DNA of 64,000 nucleotides, from NCBI GenBank assembly GCA_028696165.1, contig JAQVHQ010000006.1, positions 1-64,000 on the forward strand. Direction: 5' to 3'. This DNA comes from Lachnospiraceae bacterium (lineage in GTDB: Bacteria; Bacillota; Clostridia; Lachnospirales; Lachnospiraceae). A model generated the notes under the pieces. The model worked only from the letters and a program-made list of their open reading frames with translations, was not told where the DNA came from and did not search any database. How positions within the stretch are numbered: position 1 is the first letter of the stretch; every line of letters starts with the position of its first letter. This document shows, in pieces, positions 19,059-27,286 of this stretch. A program made the position numbers and the translations under genes.

Positions 19059-19300
19059 TGAAAATATATCCAACTTTAAAAGATGTGCAAATAATGCCAT
19101 TATATATCTTGAAATTGATATATGAAAATGGCGAATGCAGACTATATGATTTTTCATCTAATCTAACTCACCCCTACTATTCTCAGTTAAAAGATACATT
19201 ATTATTTCAGCAGGTGACTGTCCTTAATGGTGAATTATACTGGAAAACCGGACAGGATTTTTGCCCACATACCTTATATGAGTTAAGTTATCCTCTATAG
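19058..19300 (+). CDS. DUF2442-family protein
   Basis: 80 aa: IYPTLKDVQIMPLYILKLIY, then ENGECRLYDFSSNL and VTVLNGELYWKTGQDFCPHTLYELS. The motif ending 'W..G.D..P..LYE.S' is typical of DUF2442. It is the usual downstream partner of DUF4160 proteins; these pairs are often discussed as toxin-antitoxin-like modules, though function is not settled. It begins at the overlapping TAATG of the broken DUF4160 gene, so its translation may depend on reinitiation. Confidence 0.82.
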   Translation: MKIYPTLKDVQIMPLYILKLIYENGECRLYDFSSNLTHPYYSQLKDTLLFQQVTVLNGELYWKTGQDFCPHTLYELSYPL

Positions 19301-19325
19301 AATGAAACCAACTGTAAATTATGTC

Positions 19326-19355
19326 TTGACTTTTCATTCATAAAAATGTTATCCT
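19326..19355 (+). promoter_or_regulatory. Promoter of the DUF2798 gene
   Basis: TTGACT (19326-19331), 18-bp spacer, TATCCT (19350-19355). It lies just before the structured leader at 19391-19479. Confidence 0.5.
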
Positions 19356-19390
19356 TTTAAAGCAAATTAAATAAAAACGAAATGCCAAAC

Positions 19391-19479
19391 GACACATGTA
19401 GTGCTTTTGCACGTAAATCTGATTACGGAACATTGTTCTTAACCAGATTACGTCCAGCCCTAACTATGTGTCTTTTTTT
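19391..19479 (+). ncRNA. Orphan structured leader ending in an attenuator-like U-run
   Basis: GACACAT (19391-19397) closes with ATGTGTC (19466-19472), immediately followed by TTTTTTT. Inside are a hairpin GTGC-TTTT-GCAC (19401-19412) and a stem CGTAAATCTG (about 19412-19421) with CAGATTACG (about 19444-19452), itself holding GAAC-ATT-GTTC. The result is a three-way junction whose closing stem plus U-run forms a terminator 20 nt before the ribosome site of the DUF2798 gene. The layout is that of a riboswitch or protein-binding attenuator. I could not match it to a known class. Confidence 0.55.
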
Positions 19480-19504
19480 GTGCAAAGAAAAGGAGTGTTT
19501 TATT

Positions 19505-20194
19505 ATGCCAAGAAATCAATTTCAGAGAATGGTCTTTGCCCTTCTCACAGTTTTAATCACTGTACACGCGTACATATTCTACAGTCTCTATGTTGTAAAT
19601 GGAACTACCTTAATGAACGTTACCGGAGCTTCCAGTGTCTTAGGTGCTATCCGCGCCCAGGGCGGTGTCTATATGTTTGGTACTATGCTGCCAATCTGGG
19701 CCGTTGTCCTGATTGAATTCTGCTTTGCGTATCTGTTAGAGAACATCATGGGAAGCCCCTGCTCTTTCAAGCTGGCCTGTCGTGTATTTGATCCCAGGAA
19801 GAATCATCCGATGATGTTTGAATCTGCCATCATCTGCGCAACTGTTGGGCTGATGTGTCCAGCTATGAGTTTTATCGCGGCTTTTCTGTACTATCCTTAC
19901 TACGAAGGATTTAATATCTTCACCCTGCTGGCTAACTGGCTGAAGCTGGTATGCTTTAACTTCCCATTTGCATTCTTTACTCAGTTATTCTTTATCCAGC
20001 CATTTGTACGTACTTTGTTTAAAGCATTATTCCGTAAAGATATTCAGGCTCGTGAGGATATGGCTCATGAGAAAGAACAGCAGGGCGAGAAAATCAAACC
20101 TGCTGACGAGACAGAAGCTATCGCGGATATTATTAAACGCGTAGATGAAATTCAGGCTGAGTTAAAAGCAGAACAGGCAAAACTTACGAAGTAA
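19505..20194 (+). CDS. DUF2798-type membrane protein
   Basis: 229 aa with four to five transmembrane segments (FALLTVLITVHAYIFYSLYV, LPIWAVVLIEFCFAYLL, AIICATVGLMCPAMSFIAAF, LVCFNFPFAFFTQLFFIQPF) arranged as two similar halves, as in DUF2798 proteins. The C-terminal 50 residues form a charged cytoplasmic coiled coil (AREDMAHEKEQQGEKIKPAD). The start at 19505 has AAAGGAG; a longer frame to 19382 runs through the leader RNA and lacks a site. It stands alone between its leader and a terminator. Function unknown. Confidence 0.8.
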   Translation: MPRNQFQRMVFALLTVLITVHAYIFYSLYVVNGTTLMNVTGASSVLGAIRAQGGVYMFGTMLPIWAVVLIEFCFAYLLENIMGSPCSFKLACRVFDPRKNHPMMFESAIICATVGLMCPAMSFIAAFLYYPYYEGFNIFTLLANWLKLVCFNFPFAFFTQLFFIQPFVRTLFKALFRKDIQAREDMAHEKEQQGEKIKPADETEAIADIIKRVDEIQAELKAEQAKLTK

Positions 20195-20210
20195 ACATGG
20201 TCTCACAAAA

Positions 20211-20244
20211 AAGCAAATCTCACATTTGAAGATTTGCTTTTTTC
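20211..20244 (+). terminator. Intrinsic terminator after the DUF2798 gene
   Basis: AAGCAAATCT (20211-20220) pairs with AGATTTGCTT (20230-20239) and ends in TTTTTTC. Its A-rich 5' side makes it usable from the opposite strand too. Confidence 0.85.
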
Positions 20245-20266
20245 TTGTCTAAGAGATATTCAATAT

Positions 20267-20833
20267 TTATATAAAAGGAAATGCAATTACTTTAGCTGGA
20301 TTTTCTCTGTGTTCCCCTATTATTTTCTCCATCCAGATCATATCATACCAACGGTGAAACTTATGTCCGCTGTTGGTAAAGGTTCCCACCAGGCGATAGC
20401 CCATATGTTCATGAAACTCCATACTCGCATTGGTAAGATATGGATCATCCGGTTTCGCCAGTGCGATACAGGCATTCATATTCAGTATATTCTGTCTCTT
20501 TAAAGCTTCCTCTAAAGCCAGATAGAGCTGTTTTCCGTAACCCTTTCCTTTTTGATCTTCACGCATATAAATCGTTGTCTCCACAGACCAGTCATAGGCT
20601 GGACGTGGCTTGAAAGAAGATGCATACGCATACCCCTTAATTTGCCCTGATTCTTCTAATATAAGATAGGGATAACGCTGCAAAATATTATGAATACGAT
20701 TTTGAAATTCTGCCACAGACGGCACTTCGTATTCAAATGAAATCGCAGTATTTAAAACATACGGCTTATATATCTCCAGCAATGCTTCTGCATCTGTCTC
20801 TTTGGCGATTCTAATATTTCGATTATTTTCCAT
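20267..20833 (-). CDS. GNAT N-acetyltransferase (phosphinothricin/amino-acid acetyltransferase type)
   Basis: 188 aa. GNAT fold: IRIAKETDAEALLEIYKPYV, NTAISFEYEVPSVAEF, the acetyl-CoA loop EDQKGKGYGKQLYLALEEAL and C-terminal FHEHMGYRLVGTFTNSGHKFHRWYDMIWMEK. The 'NTAISFE' and 'GHKFHRWYD' motifs are those of the PAT/MnaT subgroup, which acetylates amino acids or analogues such as methionine sulfone and phosphinothricin. The ATG at 20833 is preferred over an upstream GTG because GGAGA sits 8 nt before it. Confidence 0.87.
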   Translation of the reverse strand: MENNRNIRIAKETDAEALLEIYKPYVLNTAISFEYEVPSVAEFQNRIHNILQRYPYLILEESGQIKGYAYASSFKPRPAYDWSVETTIYMREDQKGKGYGKQLYLALEEALKRQNILNMNACIALAKPDDPYLTNASMEFHEHMGYRLVGTFTNSGHKFHRWYDMIWMEKIIGEHRENPAKVIAFPFI

Positions 20834-20864
20834 GCTCTTTCTCTCCACTGTATTTTAATGTTTC

Positions 20865-21824
20865 TCAGGATATCTCTTCCTGTTCTATAACTTCTGGCGC
20901 CGGCACACTGGTTTCTCCATTATATTCGATATTCGGCAGCAATTCAAAATAAAAGTCCTGAAATTCTGTGGTCAAGGCTTCTATCACCTGCTGCTGCACC
21001 ATACCAAATCTGGAAATTGATACCCAGTCCCGCTCGAAAGAAATATAAACACTAATCCATAATTTTCTTCCTGTCCGCACGATATCATAATAAAGTTCTG
21101 TATAACCATATTCTTTTAATATGGGCTCAACCAGTTCTTTTATCTGGTCAATCGTCTCTTCCTCCGGTGGAAGCAGGAACAAATCCCGCAATCCGACAAC
21201 TACTGATTTCACCGGCACCGGCAGCATAAATACAGACAGTACGATAGCTATCAGCTGATCCAGATATGGTACTAAAGGTTTCATCCAGTTTGCAGTAATT
21301 ACTACTGGAATAAAGAATGCAACTGACATACCAATGGATGCAACTGTATCAATTTTCCATTCCTGAATCTCCATCTCCACAATTGGGGACGTCATATTGC
21401 GATTCTGGTACTGTAAGATAGCTATAACGAGAATACTAAGAAGCGTTGCTCCCATTTCAAACCAGGCAACCATGGAAAAACTTACATGGCGACCGCCATG
21501 AAGCATCAGCTGAATATTATTAAAAATCAGGCCTACGGTCAGAGAGATAATGATGACTCCCTTAAATACAATAAATAATGATTCCAGCTGCAGATACCCA
21601 AAAGGTCTCTTCTCACTGGAAGGCTTATATAGCAATGGAACCATGGCCATGGAACACAAAATCATCAATAATTCTGCTCCATCATATACCGAATCCAGCA
21701 AAAGCGCCTGGGAACTGGTATAGATAGCCATAAGAATCTCCAGTACTACAAAAAGAGTACTTCCAAGTAATGATATTTTTAATGCTGAGCGCTCTGTCTT
21801 TCGCGCGTAATTATTCGAATGCAT
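20865..21824 (-). CDS. Cation diffusion facilitator (CDF) family transporter
   Basis: 319 aa with five to six transmembrane helices and a C-terminal cytoplasmic alpha/beta domain (EETIDQIKELVEPILKEYGY, ELYYDIVRTGRKLWISVYIS). The metal-site helix reads LLLDSVYDGAELL, with DxxxD acidic residues, and WKIDTVASIGMSVAF in the second site. The family exports divalent metals by proton antiport. Substrate is not clear, since the HxxxD motif of Zn transporters is not obvious. GGGAGG precedes the ATG. It is transcribed after the DUF3877 gene and the small gene at 21855. Confidence 0.83.
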   Translation of the reverse strand: MHSNNYARKTERSALKISLLGSTLFVVLEILMAIYTSSQALLLDSVYDGAELLMILCSMAMVPLLYKPSSEKRPFGYLQLESLFIVFKGVIIISLTVGLIFNNIQLMLHGGRHVSFSMVAWFEMGATLLSILVIAILQYQNRNMTSPIVEMEIQEWKIDTVASIGMSVAFFIPVVITANWMKPLVPYLDQLIAIVLSVFMLPVPVKSVVVGLRDLFLLPPEEETIDQIKELVEPILKEYGYTELYYDIVRTGRKLWISVYISFERDWVSISRFGMVQQQVIEALTTEFQDFYFELLPNIEYNGETSVPAPEVIEQEEIS

Positions 21825-21854
21825 AAATCCTCCCTCTTATCTTCTACACATATA

Positions 21855-21986
21855 TCATAGCGAAATGGACATTCGAAATCCCGCCACCTGTTCACCTGTA
21901 CAGATACTGGCTTTAATAACCGGCTGCATCTTCGTGCTGTCATACACAAACTCTGGTGTTTCCTTTTTCTTTTTAAACAACTTCAT
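21855..21986 (-). CDS. Small conserved protein (43 aa), likely C-terminally shortened
   Basis: GGAGGTG precedes ATG 21986. The protein begins MKLFKKKKETPEFVYDSTKM and contains PVIKASICTGEQVAGF. The 'CSICTGEQVAGF' core is one I know from a small Firmicutes family of about 60 residues that continues with a 'LIRS..DLEAF'-type tail. Here it ends after RMSISL, so it may be truncated. It starts 2 nt after the DUF3877 stop codon and looks co-transcribed. Function unknown. Confidence 0.65.
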   Translation of the reverse strand: MKLFKKKKETPEFVYDSTKMQPVIKASICTGEQVAGFRMSISL

Positions 21987-21988
21987 AT

Positions 21989-22534
21989 CTACACCTCCAG
22001 AAGCAATTCATAATCTTCTTTTGAAAAACGATGATAAATCGTATGTCCCATCTCTTGCTTTACACAATAATAATACTCGTCAATATCCGGTTCTGTAAAG
22101 TACAAAGCGTAATCAAAATCAGTACCTTCCTGCATCTTCTCACAATGATAAGCTTCGCTGTATTTTCCAAATACACTCTTAATATCTTCTAAACTGCAGC
22201 TGTGATGATTGGCAAACAGGTTAATCATATCGGAAAGAAATTCCGGCCGAGGTACCTGTGTATGCACATATTCTACACCTTCCGGAGGGATACTAACTTC
22301 AATTCTCCCTTTATGTGAAGAGAATTTCAATGTTCCTAAAACTGTATCATCCTTGAATTTATTCTCGCAAAGTGCGGCAAGCATACTGTTCTCATCGCTT
22401 AAATCAGTACCCAAGATGGCATTTAGTGATGTAACCGGATAATACAGACGGACAGTTTCTTTTACATATCCAAGCTTTATCTGTGCTTCTTTTATCTGAT
22501 CAATTATATTTTTTATTAGTCTTTCTTTGTTCAT
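21989..22534 (-). CDS. DUF3877-family protein
   Basis: 181 aa, soluble: MNKERLIKNIIDQIKEAQIK, LYYPVTSLNAILGTD, VPRPEFLSDMINLFANHHSCSLEDIKSVF and DEYYYCVKQEMGHTIYHRFSKEDY. The pattern matches DUF3877, common in Lachnospiraceae. No catalytic motif or known role. AGGAG precedes the ATG. It leads the small operon with the 43-aa gene and perhaps the CDF transporter. Confidence 0.8.
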   Translation of the reverse strand: MNKERLIKNIIDQIKEAQIKLGYVKETVRLYYPVTSLNAILGTDLSDENSMLAALCENKFKDDTVLGTLKFSSHKGRIEVSIPPEGVEYVHTQVPRPEFLSDMINLFANHHSCSLEDIKSVFGKYSEAYHCEKMQEGTDFDYALYFTEPDIDEYYYCVKQEMGHTIYHRFSKEDYELLLEV

Positions 22535-22762
22535 GCTTTTATTCTCCTGTCTGCTAATATCAACTCGATGTTTACATCCGCTTAATTTACCTTAAAAGAA
22601 GATAAAGTCTACGGCGGATTGCACATATCCATATTATTTACATATATATAGTACAAGAAACTGTTTCTATGATATTCTCTCACATTTTCATAATTTCTGC
22701 AATTTCTGCGTATGTTAAGAACAAGCTTATCATTCTTATTTAATTATCACAAGGAGGTTTTT

Positions 22763-22963
22763 ATGAAAGATAGCAAAAATCAACAGATTATTGATTCCTA
22801 TGATTATCTGGCTAATGCAGCCTCTGCCAATGACTGCACAGGTTTAATCCCGGCTGGTGAATCCACTGAATCTCAACTGGCCGACTATCAGGAAATCTAT
22901 AAATTCGGTGCTGCGAAGATGCAGCGTTATTTTGACCAGAATGAAGAAGAACCGGTAAAATAA
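22763..22963 (+). CDS. Conserved small hypothetical protein
   Basis: 66 aa from ATG 22763 with a perfect AAGGAGG 6-7 nt upstream. Sequence pattern: KDSKNQQIIDSYDYLANAAS, then ANDCTGLIPAGESTESQLAD and IYKFGAAKMQRYFDQNEEEP. Soluble, acidic, with a predicted helical second half. I do not recognise a named family. It lies between the DUF3877 operon (divergent) and a MerR gene on the same strand. Confidence 0.7.
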   Translation: MKDSKNQQIIDSYDYLANAASANDCTGLIPAGESTESQLADYQEIYKFGAAKMQRYFDQNEEEPVK

Positions 22964-23072
22964 AACTAATGCAAAGTCCGCACTCTTTAATTTACTTGAC
23001 GAAATCCTCCAAAACTTCTATGATATAGAAATAGGAACCCTAAACTTGACTTTAGATTAAGGAGTGAATTGG

Positions 23073-23525
23073 ATGAACACTTATTCCATTGGCGAAGTGG
23101 CCAAAATGTTAGATATTTCTATCTCTACCCTGCGTTATTATGATAAAGAGGGACTTTTAAATTCCGTGGAACGTACCGCTGGTGGTATTCGTATATTTAA
23201 AGATAAGGATATTAATCAGCTGAACATGGTGGAATGTCTGAAAAATACCGGTATGCAGTTAAAAGATATCCGTACTTTCTTCGAATGGTGCGAGGAAGGC
23301 GATTCTACTATTCCGCAGCGTTATCAGATGTTTCTAAACCGGCGAAAAGATATTGAGAAACAGATAGAAGTTTTGCAGAATTCTCTTGATTTAGTGAACT
23401 ATAAATGCGAATACTATGCTTTAGCTGCCAAAGAAGGAACCGTAAACACACCGAAACTGCAATTTTTGAAAAATCGTGCTGTGAAAAGTTCTGACTATGT
23501 GAAACATGTAGTTGGAGAGAATTAG
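23073..23525 (+). CDS. MerR-family transcriptional regulator
   Basis: 150 aa. Winged HTH: YSIGEVAKMLDISISTLRYYDKEGLLN, residues 3-29, then RTAGGIRIFKDKDINQL and a long dimerisation coiled coil (residues 80-115). The C-terminal part lacks the cysteine pattern of metal sensors. The 'GMQLKDIRTFFEWCEEGDST' stretch is typical of the MerR group that controls aldehyde or multidrug response genes. The ATG at 23073 is used since AAGGAG lies 8 nt before it. No divergent target is adjacent; its target is unknown and may be itself. Confidence 0.92.
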   Translation: MNTYSIGEVAKMLDISISTLRYYDKEGLLNSVERTAGGIRIFKDKDINQLNMVECLKNTGMQLKDIRTFFEWCEEGDSTIPQRYQMFLNRRKDIEKQIEVLQNSLDLVNYKCEYYALAAKEGTVNTPKLQFLKNRAVKSSDYVKHVVGEN

Positions 23526-23571
23526 TCTGTAATTCGTTAAATCATTTCAAGATACTTAATGCATTGCAGCT

Positions 23572-23645
23572 AAAAAGCCAGTCGTTCCTTTGATATGCCC
23601 TGTCTGCTTAACAAGGGTATATCAAAGGAACGACTGGCTTTTTTC
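23572..23645. terminator. Long bidirectional terminator
   Basis: A nearly perfect stem AAAAGCCAGTCGTTCCTTTG / CAAAGGAACGACTGGCTTTT (arms about 23572-23596 and 23619-23643) with T-runs on both strands. It separates the convergent MerR and GntP-permease genes. Confidence 0.92.
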
Positions 23646-24907
23646 TATAAACCTACGAGATATAAAATTACTGCTGCTAATGTACTGGTCAAACCTACAC
23701 AAGCTTCATAAGGTATCAGAGACATACGCTCCTTAATTGTCATATTCACAGACCCTCCGGTTGCATGGAAGAAGGAACCATGTGGGAGTGAATCGATAAC
23801 GGTCGCACCTGCATGTACCATAGCAGCTGCTGAGATTGCTGGAACACCGCCAGCTAACAGGGTTGATGCAAATGTCTGTGAAGCAATTGTTGCACCGGCT
23901 GTAGTGGAAGCCGTCGCTCCAGCCATTAAAATACCTGCTAATGGTGCCAGTATAAAAGCTGGCATATTCAATGTTTCCAGGATATTAATCACATCATACT
24001 GAAGTGCTGAGGCTTTAATAATTCCTGCAATAGTTCCTGTACCAATCAAAAGTACAGACACACCAATTACCTTACTCAGACCAAACTCTGCATATGTAAT
24101 AAACTTGCTGATGGATCCGGTTGCCAGAGCACAGACAAATCCGCCCAGCGGAAGGGCTATCAGTGGATCAACCGCAATAGCGAACAGTGGACGCAAAGCC
24201 AACAGAATAACAACTACCAGCGGACCACAAATTGCTGCTATAAAAGAAGGAAGTTTCTTGTCCCCTTCCGTTTTTTCCAAATCCTGTTCGGAAATCATGG
24301 TTTTATTTTTCTTAGATAACAAACTTGCGAGAATAATAGTAACCACCAGCGCACAGACAGCCGGAATAATATTCTTCATCATTAAAGAAGTCAAATCCAC
24401 TCCAAAAGCTTCTGCAGATGCTATGGTATTCGGATTCGGCGATATGATATTTCCCGCTTTTCCTCCACCAATCATCGCCAGAAGAATCGATGGTTTGTTG
24501 TAACCTGCCTGTTTACCTATAGCCAGGGCGATTGGGGCCACTGTGATAACTGAGATATCTACAAACACACCGACAGCACAGATAATCATCGTTGCAATGG
24601 AGATAGCTGCAATAGCACGCTTTTCTCCTAATTTCTGTACAATCACTTCTGCTATTTTCTCTGCCGCCCCGGTCTTAATTAATGTCCCAGCCAGGATACC
24701 GGAAGTCAGGATTCTAAGAATCGAAGACATCATCCCCTGCGCTCCTGTAATCATGGTATCCACGGTAGTTACCAAACCGCCTCCGCCAATGATACCGCCT
24801 ATTAAAGCACCTAATATCAGGCTGTAAGCCGGCTGTACCTTCTTGATGATAAGCACAATTGCAATCACTAATCCAACAATTGCACCTAATGTTGTAAATT
24901 CTGCCAT
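23645..24907 (-). CDS. GntP-family organic acid permease
   Basis: 420 aa, about 12 hydrophobic segments. GntP/GntT-type signatures include GGIIGGGGLVTTVDTMITGAQ, GGGKAGNIISPNPNTIASAE, and ATASTTAGATIASQTFA. The family moves gluconate, glycerate and related sugar acids by proton symport. The ATG at 24907 follows GGGAGAGGGAGAG. The gene is divergent from a CdaR-type regulator (25143), which in other bacteria controls glycerate/glucarate use, so the substrate is probably glycerate or a related hydroxy acid. No glycerate kinase lies beside it. Confidence 0.88.
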   Translation of the reverse strand: MAEFTTLGAIVGLVIAIVLIIKKVQPAYSLILGALIGGIIGGGGLVTTVDTMITGAQGMMSSILRILTSGILAGTLIKTGAAEKIAEVIVQKLGEKRAIAAISIATMIICAVGVFVDISVITVAPIALAIGKQAGYNKPSILLAMIGGGKAGNIISPNPNTIASAEAFGVDLTSLMMKNIIPAVCALVVTIILASLLSKKNKTMISEQDLEKTEGDKKLPSFIAAICGPLVVVILLALRPLFAIAVDPLIALPLGGFVCALATGSISKFITYAEFGLSKVIGVSVLLIGTGTIAGIIKASALQYDVINILETLNMPAFILAPLAGILMAGATASTTAGATIASQTFASTLLAGGVPAISAAAMVHAGATVIDSLPHGSFFHATGGSVNMTIKERMSLIPYEACVGLTSTLAAVILYLVGL

Positions 24908-25081
24908 ATGCTCTCTCCCTCTCCCCTCTTTCCTTGGGGCTTTCCTCATTTTTGTAAATCTTTTGTCAGGTTATTTTCCCATTTTACAAGTCGTTCTTTT
25001 CTTGTATGAGCCTATTATATCATACATTTTTTTACTCGTGTAATGTTATTGATGCCTTATTTTATCTTGTAATATAGGAGT

Positions 25082-25105
25082 TTATATGTTATACATAACA
25101 TATAA
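25082..25105. promoter_or_regulatory. Palindrome between GntP permease and cdaR-like gene
   Basis: Perfect 10-bp arms TTATATGTTA and TAACATATAA separated by TACA. It lies 37 bp before the regulator start in the divergent region and is the best candidate for the CdaR-type operator. Confidence 0.6.
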
Positions 25106-25142
25106 GTAAAAACAGGATGATTCATCCTAAAAGGAGATTTTT

Positions 25143-26243
25143 ATGTCTAATGCCATCAATTCAAAAACCGCCCAGCAAATCGTAGATGCTGTGCGTAATG
25201 TCTGCGGACAAAACATTAATTTTATCGGAGAAAAAGGAATTATTCTTGCCAGTACCGACCCGAAAAGAGTCGATACTTTCCATGAGATAGGCAGACAGGT
25301 TATCTTAAATGGCACAACCATTGAAGTATCCGAGGATAACAGCTTCTATGGTACACACAAAGGTGTAAATATTCCCATTTCCTATAATGGTAATATCATC
25401 GGTGCTATAGGTATCAGCGGAGAGCCGGTGGATGTACGCAAATATGCCTATCTGGCACAAAAAATCACGGTTTTGATTTTGCGGGAACATGAACTGGATT
25501 TCCAGTCTCATAATCAGAAATCAAAATTAAACTATATTATTCGCTCCCTGATTTCTCACGAAGCCATCAATCATGATGCTTTGATGGATTTTCTAAGCGA
25601 ACAGCATATTGAAGGAACAGATGTCTACTACAGCATAAGCATTCAGATAAATTCCCGGTATAATCCCAACAATCTCTCCCTGATTGAACGACAGATTTAC
25701 CAGACTTTTGATCTAATGCACTGCAAACTCTACACTTTTCAATATCCCAGTGAATACATAGCTCTGATTCCAGAGAAAGAATTCTTAGACAAACAACAGC
25801 TGTTGCAAAAATTAGCACGGACACAAGCTGATTTGCTGAAAATCGGTGTGGGTGATGCACAGCCATTTTTAAAACAATATCGCTCTTATCGCGCATCACA
25901 GCTGGCCTTGAAAAGTCTCCCCGCTCAGCAGTCTTATGTGCTGTACGAACAGCTGAATCTGGAAATTATACTTGGGGATGCTTCTTTGGATGTGCAGGAT
26001 ACTTTTCAGAAAAAGGTGCTTGGAAAGTTGTCTGCTGAGGATATGGACCTGCTTCGCATCTATTATGAAGAAAACATGTCTTTGTCTAAAACCTGCCAGC
26101 GACTGTTTCTTCATAAAAACACACTGCAGTACAAATTAGACCGCATCCATAGAATCAGTGGTTACAACCCCAGGGTATTTCAGGATGCCGCTGTCTTTTA
26201 TTGTGCGCTGAAAACAGCTGCGCTAAATGGATGCAACAATTAA
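25143..26243 (+). CDS. CdaR-family sugar-diacid regulator
   Basis: 366 aa. The N-terminal putative sugar-diacid recognition domain (QQIVDAVRNVCGQNINFIGE, then IPISYNGNIIGAIGISGEPVDVRKYA, residues 10-130) is followed by a GGDEF-like middle region and a C-terminal PucR-type HTH (LRIYYEENMSLSKTCQRLFL, HKNTLQYKLDRI). AAAGGAG precedes the ATG. It is divergent from the GntP permease gene, which it very likely activates in response to glycerate or a related acid. Confidence 0.92.
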   Translation: MSNAINSKTAQQIVDAVRNVCGQNINFIGEKGIILASTDPKRVDTFHEIGRQVILNGTTIEVSEDNSFYGTHKGVNIPISYNGNIIGAIGISGEPVDVRKYAYLAQKITVLILREHELDFQSHNQKSKLNYIIRSLISHEAINHDALMDFLSEQHIEGTDVYYSISIQINSRYNPNNLSLIERQIYQTFDLMHCKLYTFQYPSEYIALIPEKEFLDKQQLLQKLARTQADLLKIGVGDAQPFLKQYRSYRASQLALKSLPAQQSYVLYEQLNLEIILGDASLDVQDTFQKKVLGKLSAEDMDLLRIYYEENMSLSKTCQRLFLHKNTLQYKLDRIHRISGYNPRVFQDAAVFYCALKTAALNGCNN

Positions 26244-26258
26244 AAGTTCTCCTGGATA

Positions 26259-27143
26259 CTATACCAAATCCCAATCACTGCGAAATAATCGAACAAATTT
26301 TTTCAGCGGTTCCGTAAATACTTTTTTAGGATGATACACGATATTTAAGTTGCGATGCAAATCAATATCGCTTACCGGCAGCTCAACTATGGTCTGATTC
26401 TCCAGTTCTGCTCTGATTAATTCCAGCGGAAGCACTGATATTCCCAGTCCCGCCTGCACAGCCTTCACAAGAACAGCTGTATTGCTGCACTCCCATAATG
26501 GTTCTATCTGAATATTCATCGCCTTTACCATGGCATCAAATCGATCTCTCACTCCTGCTCCAGTTTCACGCAGCAGAAAATTCTCATGCATGAGATCTGA
26601 AAATACTACTTTTTTCTTCTGTAACAGCGGATGCCCCGGCGTAACTACAACAAGAGTACGGTCTTTTGCAAATGGAATCTGTACCAGTTCTGTATTCTGG
26701 CTTAGGTCTTCCATAAACCCCACATCCAGTTCATGCGCTTCTATCATTTTCACTAGAGTTTTCGAACCTGCAATTTTCGCATGTACTTTTATATCCGGGT
26801 AAAGCTTTTGAAATTCTTCAATAGCCTCTATAAGCATCCCTGCACCCACAGACATATTGGCACCTACATAGAGATTGCGTACTCCTTCTGCCTCATGCAT
26901 ATTTCTGTCCATCTCCTGATACATATTCAGAATGTGGCCCGCGTACTCATATAACATAGTCCCCGCCTGGGTAGGTAAAAGCTGCCGGCCTGACATCTCA
27001 AATAATTTCACCTGATAATGCTGCTCTAATTCTTTCATCGTCTGACTGACTGCAGGCTGGGTCATGTATAACAGTCTCGCGGCAGCTGTCATACTTTTCT
27101 GCTCATATACGGCACAGAATATCCTGAGTTGTCGATTATTCAT
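26259..27143 (-). CDS. LysR-family transcriptional regulator
   Basis: 294 aa. Canonical N-terminal HTH (NNRQLRIFCAVYEQKSMTAA, then LLYMTQPAVSQTMKELEQHY) and a C-terminal periplasmic-binding-like effector domain. The ATG at 27143 has CCGGAGG. The frame stays open for another 134 codons upstream through six 14-residue repeats, but that part has no ribosome site and is a by-product of a 42-bp DNA repeat. It is convergent with the CdaR-type gene. Target unknown; no divergent gene lies upstream. Confidence 0.93.
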   Translation of the reverse strand: MNNRQLRIFCAVYEQKSMTAAARLLYMTQPAVSQTMKELEQHYQVKLFEMSGRQLLPTQAGTMLYEYAGHILNMYQEMDRNMHEAEGVRNLYVGANMSVGAGMLIEAIEEFQKLYPDIKVHAKIAGSKTLVKMIEAHELDVGFMEDLSQNTELVQIPFAKDRTLVVVTPGHPLLQKKKVVFSDLMHENFLLRETGAGVRDRFDAMVKAMNIQIEPLWECSNTAVLVKAVQAGLGISVLPLELIRAELENQTIVELPVSDIDLHRNLNIVYHPKKVFTEPLKKFVRLFRSDWDLV

Positions 27144-27259
27144 TTTCTGGTCCTCCGGTTTTATTTTCAAACTACCTTTGTTTATGAAATCAACTGCCAA
27201 TGGACAAATTAGTACCAGGGGCACAGGAAATCCGCATTCTTGCTGACCAAAGCACACAA

Positions 27260-27280
27260 AATTGATCCACTGGATCAATT
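27260..27280. promoter_or_regulatory. 21-bp perfect palindrome upstream of the LysR gene
   Basis: AATTGATCCA-C-TGGATCAATT, 117 bp upstream of the lysR start. It may be the LysR operator or a terminator-like hairpin. It borders the 42-bp tandem repeat. Confidence 0.5.
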
Positions 27281-27286
27281 TACGCA

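Noticed and set aside
19382..19504. Upstream start for the DUF2798 protein
   Set aside because: The extension translates the structured leader RNA, lacks a ribosome site, and AAAGGAG precedes the internal ATG at 19505.
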